Source: Jacaranda mimosifolia (Eukaryota > Streptophyta > Magnoliopsida > Lamiales > Bignoniaceae). Taken from it: 64,000 nt of DNA. Under the pieces are notes generated by a model. It was not told where the DNA came from, searched no databases, and worked only from the letters and a program-made list of their open reading frames with translations. The stretch spans positions 1,550,001-1,614,000 of the forward strand of contig CM032125.1 in the NCBI GenBank assembly GCA_018894105.1, in the 5' to 3' direction. Shown here one piece after another: positions 11,469 to 22,239 of this stretch. Each line of letters starts with the position of its first letter. Within the stretch, counting starts at the first letter, position 1. Made by a program: the position numbers and the translations under genes.

Positions 11469-14400
11469 TATGCAGGCCAGATTCATTGTTGCTAATCAAC
11501 TAGTTCCAAATATTCAACTAACTGGTAGACTATCTCCAATTATGCAAATATGTATCTATGTATATAGCATGAATCCTATCATTAAAAGAAACAGAAACAA
11601 GTAGCATTTGATTTTGTTTGCGACGTACTGAGAGAATGATTTGTGGAAAATATTTTTGGTTGAGATTGGACAATATATGGAGAATGAAAAGGAGGAGACA
11701 AAATTTACTCTAAATGTCTTTTCATTTAAATTTTTCTTAATTAGATTAGTGGCATTACATTAAATTTATGTACTATATTATATGTAATTTTTATAGTAAT
11801 TAATAACTAAATAGGCCATAAGGATAAGGTAAGATGGGTGATAAGCTTTTCCTTATGTCAGTGGGGTTGGTGGCGGGATTGGATTTTCCTTTTTTTTTTA
11901 ATAAGAATTAGTGAATTGGATTGATCATTGATGATAGCTATTCGAAATTAAGCAAACCCTAGAAACATACTTAGAAGTTTTTTCTTTATATTTTTTGTTC
12001 CTTTTTTCAGATGATGGTAAAGGAAATTTTTGGCTTTGTTTGGTTTTATTTTGGTTTTTGAAAAAATTTATTGTATGATGAATGTGAAAAATATATATTT
12101 GCTTTTATTTTGAAATATATATTTTTTATTATAAAATTCTTTTTATATGAGTATTTTATTAGTAATATCAAATCACACTTTATATCACTAATATTATTAT
12201 TGTTGTTGTTGTTTATTTATTTATTTATTTATTTATTTGCAGCATCGATTCCATTGAAAAGGCTCTATCTCAAATTTGGTGCAGCTCAAATAAAATCTAA
12301 TGATTATAAATTAAATATACGATACCAAGATCAACAACTTAGAATTTTTAGCAATTCACTGCACAACAATAATTCAATGTTACTATTGACACCAAAAATA
12401 TAGCTATTCTGAAACAAGAAAATTTCTATCCATATTATGATTCTGAACTCCTAAAAATTATTGTGTTTACATGCAACAACAAAACTATATCTATGAACAA
12501 AAGAATAGTGAATATTATAAGTTCTATGACTTAGTGATATAAGCATGTGATATGTAGTTGAAATCAAATTTTGGAAATATTAGATGAACATGTAGAAAGA
12601 AAATTAATTTAATTATATCTACGAACAATAGATACATATTAATATAAAATGAGAGATCAAAATATCTTAAAATACAAATTTTGTATTGCAAAATTTAGCA
12701 ACTATTTTCAAAAAATAGGTTGGGGATGGAGGTCTTCGAGCTTATCACTCCACATATCCGAAAACAATTGCCTTATAATCCATCTAAATCTTGAGGGGTC
12801 AATCTGGACATATATTTTTACAGTATGATTTAGTTGTTCAGATGTCAAAATGGCTCGTGGCCAACTTTCATTTCAAAACAATACTTCTCCTTTCCAAAGT
12901 GTACAAAATGATGTCTTATAACAAATTTACTAATTAGGCTAGCATAAGTGCTTCTGTTGGTAGTCACAATAAATTTATAATTAAGAATGATTAACTTTGT
13001 ATAAGGTCTTCTCTTTATATATTTGGTCTTTGTGTTGTTTGAAGAATTAATTAATCAACCAATTATTTTTCCAAGAATTTCTTTTATGATTCTTTAACTA
13101 GTCAACTTCAGCCACTTCACATTGCTCAATTTTTTATTTATATTCATCACCAAACTTTGTAATTGAATTCTATGACTTTAAAAATAAGCATCAGAAACAA
13201 TGACACATCTATAAATAATTCTACCCTACTTGTGTTGCATTATGAAAAATTCAGCCTACAGAAGGGACATGTTGGAAAAAACTAAAAAAAAAAAAAAAAA
13301 AAAGATTCCGGTAGGGTTGTCTGGGGTGGGTTATTTTCTATTTATTATGCATATCGCGGTGGTAAATTGACACGGATACGTCGATTTACTTAATATGAAA
13401 TATAATAATTCTTATTTTTTACTAATTCTTGAAAAGTTATATTAATTAGAAAGGTTCCAGCCTAGCATTTTTCATGAATACCTGCACCCAAGTGAGAGTA
13501 CTGTACTATTTCAAAATGAACTTAATTTGTTTCAAATTAAGGCATTGCAATATTTTGGTGAAATTCGTTATTAAACACTACAATGATGAAAACCTCTTGT
13601 TATTGACATTACTCTCTAAGTTTTTTGAACTGTAATTGAAGAAAGTCTTCAAATTGCTATTTGCATACATCTGTGACTTGTTATATCATAAAATTGAATT
13701 GCCATTGAAATCGTCGGAAAATTTATAGCGAGTGTATTTGTCACTTTAGGGAAAGTGTGATCAGGCCTCAAATCCATAGAAAGTTTGTATAATGTTAAAA
13801 GTTCCTTTTACTATTTTTCCAACAAAGGATAAACAAACTATGAAGTCCTTTGACTTTGTGCAGGAAGATGGTTCATTGTTGCTTTTGAAGTTCGTATTTT
13901 ACAACTCAACCTGTTGTAAATATTCAACTAATTTGTAGATTATCTCCAATAATGCAAATTTGTATGTATGTGTAGAGCATGAATCCTGCATGCCATTAAA
14001 AAGAAAAATGGTTTGGTGGCCAACTTGCATTTCAAAACAATACTTCTCATTTTCTTGAGAGTATTCACACACTTTGTAGATAAGGATGACTTAACTTTGT
14101 GTGAAATGTTTATTTCAAGATATTGTATTTCTATTGTGTGAAGAATTAATCAATAAACTCACTTCCAAATTTCTCTTTGGACCTTTCAAAGTGAAATTTT
14201 CAAGGGTTTCAAATTGCCAATTTTTTTTATTGAGTTTTTAATCACCAAACTTTGTAATCTTACTATGATTTTCATATAAGTACAAGTATTATGTACGAGG
14301 CAGGGGTCCACTGCTAACCACTCTGCGTTTGGTCTTACATTCTGTCACACTTATGAAAAATTATATTGCCTACTTGTTTGGTCCTAAAAGCTGGCTTACA

Positions 14401-14655
14401 TGAGGGACATGTTGAAGATATTCAATTTGAAAAAAAAAAAAAATCTTCAATGATGAAAAATGACAATACTTTTTTAATAATGAGAGGTTGTGTGTAAATA
14501 AGAAAGCTCAAAGCCTTCTCTTCCATGTTGGTATATTCATCAATCAGTTCTCAAATTTCTTTATCTTATTTCTCCATACTTTCTTAAGCCTGTTGTTGTT
14601 CTTCCTCCATTTTGATTTGTGTATAACCTCATAATACTTTTTGTGTATATCAGAG
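11469..14655. promoter_or_regulatory. CNL1 upstream region built from repeated flank blocks
   Basis: No gene was recognised. Three kinds of block recur. Block U1 (about 12950-13150, with GGTAGTCACAATAA, CAACTTCAGCCACTTCACAT) matches 30470-30680 and 42472-42600, and partly 14080-14200. Block U2 (about 13735-13860) matches 5080-5200 and 31240-31355. Block U3 (11470-11600: TTCATTGTTGC, TATTCAACTAA, CTATCTCCAAT) is repeated at 13870-14000. A TTTA microsatellite lies at 12212-12238 and an A-run at 13285-13303. Near the gene, GTTGGTATATTCATCAATCAG (from 14527) is nearly identical to sequence upstream of CNL2 and probably lies in the 5' leader. Confidence 0.55.
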
Positions 14656-17268
14656 ATGGCTTATGCTGCTCTTCTTTCACTTGCACAAACCATAGATAAA
14701 TTTCTATATCATCATAATGATCAATATTCCATTTCCCTTCCTGAAAGACAACAAATTATATCTGCCAACGGATACATCACCGTCTTGAAAGATATTCTTG
14801 AAAATTCTCAAGAGAAAGCCAACAGTTTGGAAGACCGAATCAGGGATGTAGCAAACAAAGCAGAGGATATTATTGAATATTTTATGCTGGAACAAATTCA
14901 GTCAAGTGTTAAGTTTCCACAGCATCAGCGGGAGCTTAGGTTTCAATATGATTTTGAAACGCTAAATCAAGAGCTACAAGTAGTAACAGAGGAAATTTTT
15001 TCACTCATGGGAGAGAAGATGGAGACCAAGAAGGGTGCCACAATGGAGATCAATAAGGGCGACAAAAACAAAGAGGCACAACTAGGTGATACTTCTGTTG
15101 CTACAGTTTCATCATCCACGAGCAAAGAAGTCATGGTTGGTTTTGATGATGACTTGATGGAAATAAAGACTCGGCTTTGTGGAGAATCATCCAAACTCCA
15201 AGTCATACCAATCTTGGGTATGGGAGGCATTGGCAAGACTACTCTTGCCAAAAATGCTTATGATGATCCATTAACTTTGGAGCACTTTCACATTCGTGCT
15301 TGGGTCACAGTATCACAAAATTCTAGTGCCCAAGAAATTTTTTCTGGTCTCCTAGATTCTATGAAAGCAGAAAGATCTGGACACAGCAATGAATTAATGA
15401 GAGAACTTGTGTACAAAAGATTAAAGGGTAGGAGGTATCTCATTGTAATAGATGATATGTGGAGTACAAAGGCTTGGGATGATATCAAGATGATATTTCC
15501 TGATGACCATAATGGAAGTCGAATCATGTTAACCACAAGGATATCTAATGTGGCTTCTTATCCAGACTCTTCTAGCCTTATTCATATGATGCGTTTCATG
15601 AATATGGATCAAAGTTGGAATTTGCTTCAGCAAAAGGTGTTTACACGAGGACATTGTCCACCTGAGTTGGAGAACACTGGAAGGGAGATTGCAAGAAGCT
15701 GTGGAGGACTGCCCCTTGCAATTGTCCTGATTGCAGGGCTCCTTTCCACAGTCAGTAAGACTCAAGCTTCCTGGGCGAATATTGCTGAAAATGTTAATTT
15801 AGTTATCAGCAGTTCAAATAATGAGCATTTTGCAAGGATACTATCATTGAGTTACAATCACTTGCCTCATCATTTGAGACCATGTTTCCTATATATGGGA
15901 GGCTTCCCAGAAGACTATGAGATCTGTGTCTCTAAACTCATCAAATTATGGGTAGCTGAGGGTTTTTTGAAACCTAGTGGATCTAAAATCTTTGAAGAGG
16001 TAGCAGAAGAATATTTGGAGGATCTTGTTAAGAGAAGTCTTGTCTTGGTTATCAAGACTAAGCCTAGTGGCAAAATCAAAAGATGCAGCTTCCATGATCT
16101 TGTGAGGGATCTTTGTATAAGAAAAGCCCAGGAAGAGAAGTTTCGTCTAAATGTTTTGGACAGGTATGCTAGCAAGGTTCTCCTAGAAAGCATGAAAAAT
16201 GAACGCCATATAATTACTGATGATCTGTATTGCCTTGAAAACATTTATGGCTCAACTATCCGTACTATTATATGCTTCCACCCTATTGGAAGTTCACTGG
16301 GCTTTTTAAGAAACTTTAGCTTGCTGAGGGTATTGGATGTGGTAACTTCTCATTTCATGCCGTTTAACATTTCAAAACTCCCAGATGAAGTATTTGAGCT
16401 ATTCCATTTAAGGTACCTTGCTTTCACTTGTGGAGTAGAATTTGTTCTTCCTTCATCCGTATTAAACCTTCAGAATCTGCAAACTTTAATCATTCATCTA
16501 GAAAGCAGAAACTTGTTACTTTCTCCATTGCCATTGGAAATTTGGAGGATGCGACAATTAAGACATCTAATATTTTATGGTCCCTTACCTGATATTCCAC
16601 AAGGAGCTCCAACTTTTCCTCTAGAAAACCTGCAAACACTTTTGGGAGTAACAGATTTCAAATGTACTGAAGAGATCCTGAAAATGATTCCAAACCTGAA
16701 GAAATTGGGAATCACTTATTTCGAAGAGGAATATTTTCTGGCCAGTCACCTTGAGAACCTTGTACATCTGCATCAACTCGAAAAGCTAAAATTACAGGCA
16801 TATCCTTTTTCTCCTTTTAAGGGAAAGCTTAGTCAATTTTTTCCAATGATGCTGAAAAAGTTAAGCTTGAGTGCTTGGGGACTTCCTTGGGAAGATATGT
16901 CCATTCTTGGTTTGTTGCCTAATCTTCAAGTTCTTAAACTGAGAAAACATGCTTGTTCGGGCGAAAAATGGGAAACAAGGGAAGGAGAGTTTTATCAGCT
17001 GAAATTTCTGCTAATTGAACATTCAGATCTCCAGTACTGGATAACTGAAAGTAGTCACTTCCCAAGCCTCAAGCGCCTAGTGCTTTATGGTTGTGATTTT
17101 CTAAGTGAGATTCCTGATGGTATTGGAGAAATTCCAACACTTGAAATTATTGAGGTTGATGAAGTGAACAAATCTCTTGTGGAGTCGGCAAAGTGTATAC
17201 AAGAGGAACAACAAAGTTGGGGAAATTATGCCCTTCAAGTTTGTGTAGGGGATACATGGAGAAAGTGA
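14656..17268 (+). CDS. CNL-type NB-LRR disease resistance protein (CNL1), R1-like
   Basis: Single-exon, 870-residue putative intracellular immune receptor. The N-terminal coiled coil (about 1-150) carries EDIIE at 70-74 in place of the EDVID motif. NB-ARC follows: P-loop GMGGIGKTT 188-196, RNBS-A IRAWVTVSQ, kinase-2 LIVIDDMW 262-269, RNBS-B GSRIMLTTR, GLPL 351-354, RNBS-D CFLYMGGFPEDYE, and FHD at 479-481 in place of MHD. About eleven irregular leucine-rich repeats fill about 530-835. The basic tail ends DTWRK. The start was chosen at ATG 14656 because MAYAAL aligns with CNL2 and CNL3; an upstream TTG codon extends the frame by five residues but is not a start. Compared with its neighbours it lacks about 20 residues after the EDIIE helix and has a lysine-rich linker (about 120-142). 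All nucleotide-binding motifs look functional. Pathogen specificity cannot be read from sequence. Confidence 0.95.
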   Translation: MAYAALLSLAQTIDKFLYHHNDQYSISLPERQQIISANGYITVLKDILENSQEKANSLEDRIRDVANKAEDIIEYFMLEQIQSSVKFPQHQRELRFQYDFETLNQELQVVTEEIFSLMGEKMETKKGATMEINKGDKNKEAQLGDTSVATVSSSTSKEVMVGFDDDLMEIKTRLCGESSKLQVIPILGMGGIGKTTLAKNAYDDPLTLEHFHIRAWVTVSQNSSAQEIFSGLLDSMKAERSGHSNELMRELVYKRLKGRRYLIVIDDMWSTKAWDDIKMIFPDDHNGSRIMLTTRISNVASYPDSSSLIHMMRFMNMDQSWNLLQQKVFTRGHCPPELENTGREIARSCGGLPLAIVLIAGLLSTVSKTQASWANIAENVNLVISSSNNEHFARILSLSYNHLPHHLRPCFLYMGGFPEDYEICVSKLIKLWVAEGFLKPSGSKIFEEVAEEYLEDLVKRSLVLVIKTKPSGKIKRCSFHDLVRDLCIRKAQEEKFRLNVLDRYASKVLLESMKNERHIITDDLYCLENIYGSTIRTIICFHPIGSSLGFLRNFSLLRVLDVVTSHFMPFNISKLPDEVFELFHLRYLAFTCGVEFVLPSSVLNLQNLQTLIIHLESRNLLLSPLPLEIWRMRQLRHLIFYGPLPDIPQGAPTFPLENLQTLLGVTDFKCTEEILKMIPNLKKLGITYFEEEYFLASHLENLVHLHQLEKLKLQAYPFSPFKGKLSQFFPMMLKKLSLSAWGLPWEDMSILGLLPNLQVLKLRKHACSGEKWETREGEFYQLKFLLIEHSDLQYWITESSHFPSLKRLVLYGCDFLSEIPDGIGEIPTLEIIEVDEVNKSLVESAKCIQEEQQSWGNYALQVCVGDTWRK

Positions 17269-18230
17269 TTCCTCTGCTTCTAATCAGGTTAAGACTTCAA
17301 ACCCCTTCCTCCTAAAAGTTGAACAATTATTCAAGTCTTTATCTTGTAACTTAATTTCATAGAAATTATAATTCAGCAAGTATTTTAACCATCATTAATA
17401 GTTCCCTGACTTAACTTTCCAATCTTAAATTTTTCTGTGAAGCATTTCAGTTCTTAGTTGTCGCTGTTATGAATCTGTTTTTTTTTGGCTGATTCTAATT
17501 TTCTTACCAGAGCTGTCAGTTTCTAATTGTTGTTGAGGAATGATGTGATCAGACAGCGTGTAGCTGATCAAATTGCCGATGATTCAAATTAAAGAGGCAG
17601 GGAGGGTGGAAGGAAATCTGTTTCCATTGGACAACCTTTAAATTGGTAATTATATATCATTCAAGGAGCTAGCAGTGGTCGATGATGTTTATTTTAAGCA
17701 TTAATGTTATAAACTTCAAACTCTTTACCTATGTTGTGTGATTTGCTCATGTAATTCTGAAAGTTGGATGAGAATATTTTCTTTCTTGTAAATGATTATT
17801 TTACTCCCAAAAGGTTGTGATAATTAAAAAGATCCATGTTATGATGCTAATCAGTTTGTATATGTTTGTTTGGAAGTTTTGGAATTTCCTTTTACTCCTT
17901 CATATTTGAGATGGACTAACATTATAACCACAAACATTCTCTCTACATATGAGTTTGAAGGTGCTTAGATAAGTCTATTTGAAACAATCTTATGATTTTA
18001 GCATTTATAAGCTCATCTACAAGAAATTCTATCTTACAATATATTTTAAAGAGCTTTTAAGCTCATCCAAACACCCTCTTCATGTCTCGATCGAGAACCA
18101 AATTTCATAGTTTTGGTATCTGGCTAAATTAAAAATCTAAACATACTAAGTTGATAGTGAGCTAATTGGCACCCAAAAATAATATCCTTGTACTGTTTTT
18201 CTTTTCTTTCCATTTTTTTGTTTGATATCC
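17269..18230. other. CNL1 3' flank, block D4
   Basis: From about 17600 to 17830 (GACAACCTTTAAATT, CTTCAAACTCTT, AAAGTTGGATGAG, ACTCCCAAAAGGTTGTGAT) this matches the CNL2 downstream flank, which is there split into 36855-37040 and 40243-40340 by a 3.2-kb insertion. The CNL1 copy therefore shows the uninterrupted state. No coding sequence. Confidence 0.6.
17957..18080. mobile_element. Short Tourist-like MITE remnant
   Basis: The left end GAAGGTGCTTAGATAAG and right end AAGCTCATCCAAACACCCTC form an imperfect inverted repeat of the GAGGGTGTTTGGATAAGCTT class. The same class forms the better-preserved MITE at 35657-36041. No clean TWA target duplication is visible. Confidence 0.4.
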
Positions 18231-20047
18231 CAGAAAAATTATATTTTTTGTCCTCGAATATAATCACTTATTTACTTTTCGTCCCTAAACTATCTCGTAT
18301 TACATTATTTGTCCTCAAACTGTTACTTTTTAAAAACTTTATTTCCTTGCCGTTACTTCAGGCATTAAAATTGACAGAAGAGGTCATGTGACACTCAGGT
18401 GACCACTCTTAGAGGGAAATAACAAGGTGGTAGAACTTTTTCCCGCCTAATTTGCTTACTTCTTAAACATCCAGCCATTTTTCTTCCATTTTTGGCCATT
18501 TTTAGCTTTTAACAAGCAAGAACATACTAGCAATAACAATCAGGAACAGAGCAAGGAAAATGTGCTCAAAAAAATCCTTAACAACCGGAACAGATAGTGA
18601 AGCAACATATTTATTCTCCAACCACCATTAATTTGCAATATTTGTAGATATATATGAGCTACCATTGTTAACATATGGAGCCCAAACAACTCCGGCGGAA
18701 GATATCTTGCTTACCCCCATGAAAGCATACAAGATTTTTTGCTTAGCAGATATATTGGAATCAGGGTTCAAGATACATATATATTGATCAAAAGGTAATT
18801 ATTAGGAATTAATGTTAAATAAATGCTGCACTGGGTTCAATGAAATATCCAATTGATGTTTTTACATCTACAACGTCATAGTAGATTTGGAATCTTGAGT
18901 GTATAATGAGATTCTAGAGTTCTCCCTGAAGAAGAATATGAGAAAATTTTGAAACTTCCTACATATTTTAGATACAATTTATTACAGAAAACCAAAAACA
19001 GAGAGAGAGAGAAGAAAGAGTAGCTAGTCTGTCCAATATTTATAATAAGAGGAGAACTGCATTGAATACCCGAAGACCAAGTAGACTTTGCTATCATAGA
19101 GATGCAAAAAGTAAAAGAAAACAGGTAAAACATAGGGCCGAGTCCACTTTGCTATCAAGCACTGGATGTCTGGATGTAATGGACAAGTCTATTTATGCCC
19201 TTTATACCTCGGGTTGGCAAATAAGATTTTGCAGGTTAGATCCTCTCAGCTTAAATTAGATGTGGCATCTGTTGCGTTAATGCTTAGCTTGTGTTCATCA
19301 ACAAATCCTAGGATTCTTCCTGTCATTTTGGTCTCTTGTGATGCTGCTGCTGCTGTGGTTTATGTAATGACTGATGAAGGTAGAGGGGGCACCCCAAAAT
19401 CAAGCAATCTTCAGACAGAGTTCCGTCAATCCCATGCAGAAACTTCTCTTAAAAAGTTAGGGATGAATCAACTTCTCAACTTGTTCCATGTTAATAAGGG
19501 GAGACTTGACGTGCTTGAATTTTTAACGAAACTCATGCTCTGGTTCTTCCCCAAATTGCCTTCAGCATCCAAAAAATGCAAAGCTAACAACCTTCCCTTC
19601 TTGTTATGAGATTCTGAGTACTGTTCCATGATACTTAAGGTGTATCTATGTCTCTGACAATAATGTAACTGAGCCAGGGAGACCATCAAGTACCGCTGCC
19701 TGTGATCAATGTTTTGTAATGTTTGTCCTAGTGAGCTAACTTGGTATCCATATCCTCGATTCTGCTTATGCCTCTGACTAACTGAAGCAGCGAATTGAGG
19801 GTTTAAGTTCAATTTGTTTGAAACTGAGACATGAAATAAGACGTACCGGCATCATGTTTTCTCTTCAAGAGTGGTCATATGTGTGTCACATGGCAACTTT
19901 CTGTCAATTTTGATGGCTGAGTAAACAACAGGGACACAAGTTGCCAAGAAAAATGACATTTTGAGGGAAAAAAGGTAACTCCAGATAATTTAGGGATGAA
20001 GAGCTAATGAGTAATTATGTTTGAGGACGAAAATTTTAATTTTTCCT
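18231..20047. mobile_element. Pack-MULE-like element with about 190-bp inverted repeats and a captured gene fragment
   Basis: Left arm 18231-18425 and right arm 19855-20047 are inverted copies. The shared order is GAAAAATTA, TTTTYGTCCTC, CATCCCTAAAYTATCT, TTGACAGAA, CATGTGACAC and GACCACTCTT. Arms near 190 bp with a gene fragment between them fit a Pack-MULE. A 9-11-bp target duplication was not found at the present edges, so the class is likely but unproven. It lies between two blocks (17.6 and 20.4 kb) that also occur downstream of CNL2, so it entered the CNL1 flank. Confidence 0.65.
19170..19812 (-). pseudogene. Captured fragment resembling the C-terminal half of a class A4 heat-shock factor
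   Basis: The minus strand from 19812 reads LNPQF, then LQNIDHRQRYLMVSLAQ, LSIMEQYSE, HNKKGRLLALHFLD and EGNLGKNQSMSF. This order fits the region after the HR-A/B coiled coil of plant HSFA4 proteins, where EHRQ...MVSSLAQ is followed by a K-K-R-R-L segment and an E-x-N-L-x-x-N-Q stretch. Further down the frame breaks, but DFGVPPLPSS and INATDATS-like pieces recur up to about 19170. The DNA-binding domain is absent and stops are present. It sits wholly between the inverted arms of the element at 18231-20047. The identification is from memory of family style; a protein search would settle it. Confidence 0.5.
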
Positions 20048-21730
20048 ATAATTTTTTGATTGTTGGCAAGATTCAAAGTTCTAACAATGTCTAAAAGTAC
20101 GTTTTTTGAAGATATTTTGATGAGTATGATTTTCTGATTGTAGCATGGTTTAACGTGAAAAGTTATCACATGGTATATGAACGTCTTTTGATTTCATTGT
20201 TGAAATTTGGATGTTTTGCTTTGCTTTGAAAAAAGTATGCTTTTTCTTATGTCTTTTTTCTTGTGCATTATGTAGGTAACTTGCTCAAAATACGATAAAA
20301 GGTTAAAAAAACTATTCACTGGGGAAATATCACTCATACAATTGTATAATCATTTTCTTAGAGGACTTAGTTGAGAACAAAGAGGACGATCAATTTTGGG
20401 ATTGGTAAGAAGATGCTAAGATGTTAATTCTTAGTTTTTGTTCAAGTTCGAGTTGTTACTCAGACATTTTGTTTATTATTGAAGACAATATTCTAAGGAT
20501 TGTAATAGTTAGGATGGATTCCTAAACATATGTGTTTGATTTTAAAGTTTGAGAAATTGAATTATTCTCTTTCATGACAGTTTTGAAGTTTTCTAATAGT
20601 ATCTCATGGATTTTAGTGTGTTTTGATTTCTGTGGATCAGCATTTTTGGGTTCTTTTATTTTCAGAACACTATGTCTTGGAATTTGAGGCATCACATATC
20701 AAGCTTCTATAATGCGATGGCTGAAATAATCCTGGTCATGAGTTAGTTTGGTCCGAGCCCGACTGAAAAAATTAGACACACATCTTGGGGTGCTTTGCAA
20801 ATATTATATTTCTAAGGGCATGTTTTTATATTCCCACGTCAAAATGAAACAACTGTTTCAAATGCATAGAAAAGGGGGCAAGTTAAAGTACACAAGGAGT
20901 GGATGAAGTATGGCGGCACAGACAATTATTGATGGGAAATTCAACCATGCAAAAGATGAATTGCTGAAACAATAAAGTCCAAGTGCAGAAATTTGAATTC
21001 AGATGTCTATACCTTCTTTTCTTGGTAGCCACAATCACTTTACAATTAAGAATGAGTAATTTTGTATCAAATCTTATGTTTCAGGACAATTAAGACATAT
21101 TTAAATATTCTATTCCATTCCCTATTCCATATTCTATTTCATTTCATGAATATATAACGTGTATATTTAATATTTCTTTAAAAATATAGTTGACTGAGAA
21201 TTAAATACACTTGGCAAAAATACAGCAAGTTGGAATAAGAGATGAAATAGAGGATCTAAAGTTAATTAGACTGCCATTAAATGGAGCAATTATTAATTAA
21301 GCCCCGCCATTTTTTGTCAATAGTGCTGCTTTCTAAAAGTTAATTCTTTATAAATATAAAAGATTCCTTTACCATAGGACCAATTTCATAGAAATTGGTT
21401 CAGCTAATAATTCAGTTAAAAAGATAATATTTACTTAGTATAATAATATGGTTGATCAGAATATGCCACAAGTACAATATAATATCTAAGTGGGCAAATT
21501 TTTTATTTCAAAACATTTCTTGTAATATTTATTTGATTTGATTTTGGGCCGACTTTGGACCAGCCACAGTGACTGTGAGGATAGTTACGAATTAGAATCT
21601 TTTTAAAAGATGAAAAGATTACAATAGAACAGAAATCATGAGTATATAAATTTGGTGGTTCTGATTTCACAATCACAAAATTCATAAGGACATTGATTTG
21701 TGAGTGCTACAATAGTGCAATTAATAACAA
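20048..21730. other. CNL1 far 3' flank: blocks D1 and D2, with an upstream-block relic
   Basis: Block D1 (20380-20590, with GTAATAGTTAGGATGGATTCC) matches 36055-36260. Block D2 (21270-21560, with AGGACCAATTTCATA and GATTTTGGGCC) matches 36315-36580 and partly 41870-41955. Between them, 21025-21080 (TTGGTAGCCACAATCA) is a U1 upstream-block relic. No gene is visible, so this is the wreck of another CNL unit edge. Confidence 0.6.
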
Positions 21731-21731
21731 C

Positions 21732-22230
21732 TGTTGATATTATTCCTCTGTTTTAGCATCATTTGATTTGTTTGTCATTTAGTTCCTTGTCTTCAGTGTT
21801 TAGTTCCTCCTTTTTAGCTCTGTTAGATTTGTTTCCTTTATCCTAGTTTATCTTTATCTATTATTGTTGTAGAGGATTGTTATTATTGTAGAGGATTCTT
21901 TGAATTTTTGTTAGGTTTATTCCTTTATATACACTCAACTCCATAATAATAACACACATGACTTTCATTTCGTTGATTTTGTTCTCTTTATGGTATTAGA
22001 GCTCAAGAGCATTGACCAGCTTGATCCTTTTTTTTCTACCCACCCACCACACTCACCAAATGGGCTCTACCACTAATGTTATCAATGCAAATACTGTTAT
22101 CCAATTCAATCCAGTTACCTAGCTTCCTATAAAACTAGTTGGTGCACCATGATGTATTGGTAACAACACTCATCGGCTGATGGATAAATATCCAGAACCT
22201 GTTCAAATATTAGTTTGTAATTTTATATGT
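21732..22230 (+). mobile_element. Ty1/copia retrotransposon 5' end: LTR, PBS and start of gag
   Basis: An LTR-like segment starting TGTTGATATT (21732) and ending near 21988 carries a TATA-like TTATATACACTC. It is followed by TGGTATTAGAGC at 21991-22002, close to the standard initiator-tRNA-Met primer-binding site. An ATG at 22060 opens MGSTTNVINAN, then FNPVT, a stop, and LPIKLVG, the usual start of copia gag. Homology fades by about 22230. No polymerase follows. Confidence 0.65.
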
Positions 22231-22239
22231 ACATAAAAC

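Noticed and set aside
14641..14655. Five-residue upstream extension of CNL1 from a TTG codon
   Set aside because: The plant start is the ATG at 14656, giving MAYAAL as in the paralogues; TTG is not a plausible start here.
15288..16244. Minus-strand frames within the CNL coding regions
   Set aside because: They are antisense shadows of the CNL reading frame, repeated in all paralogues.
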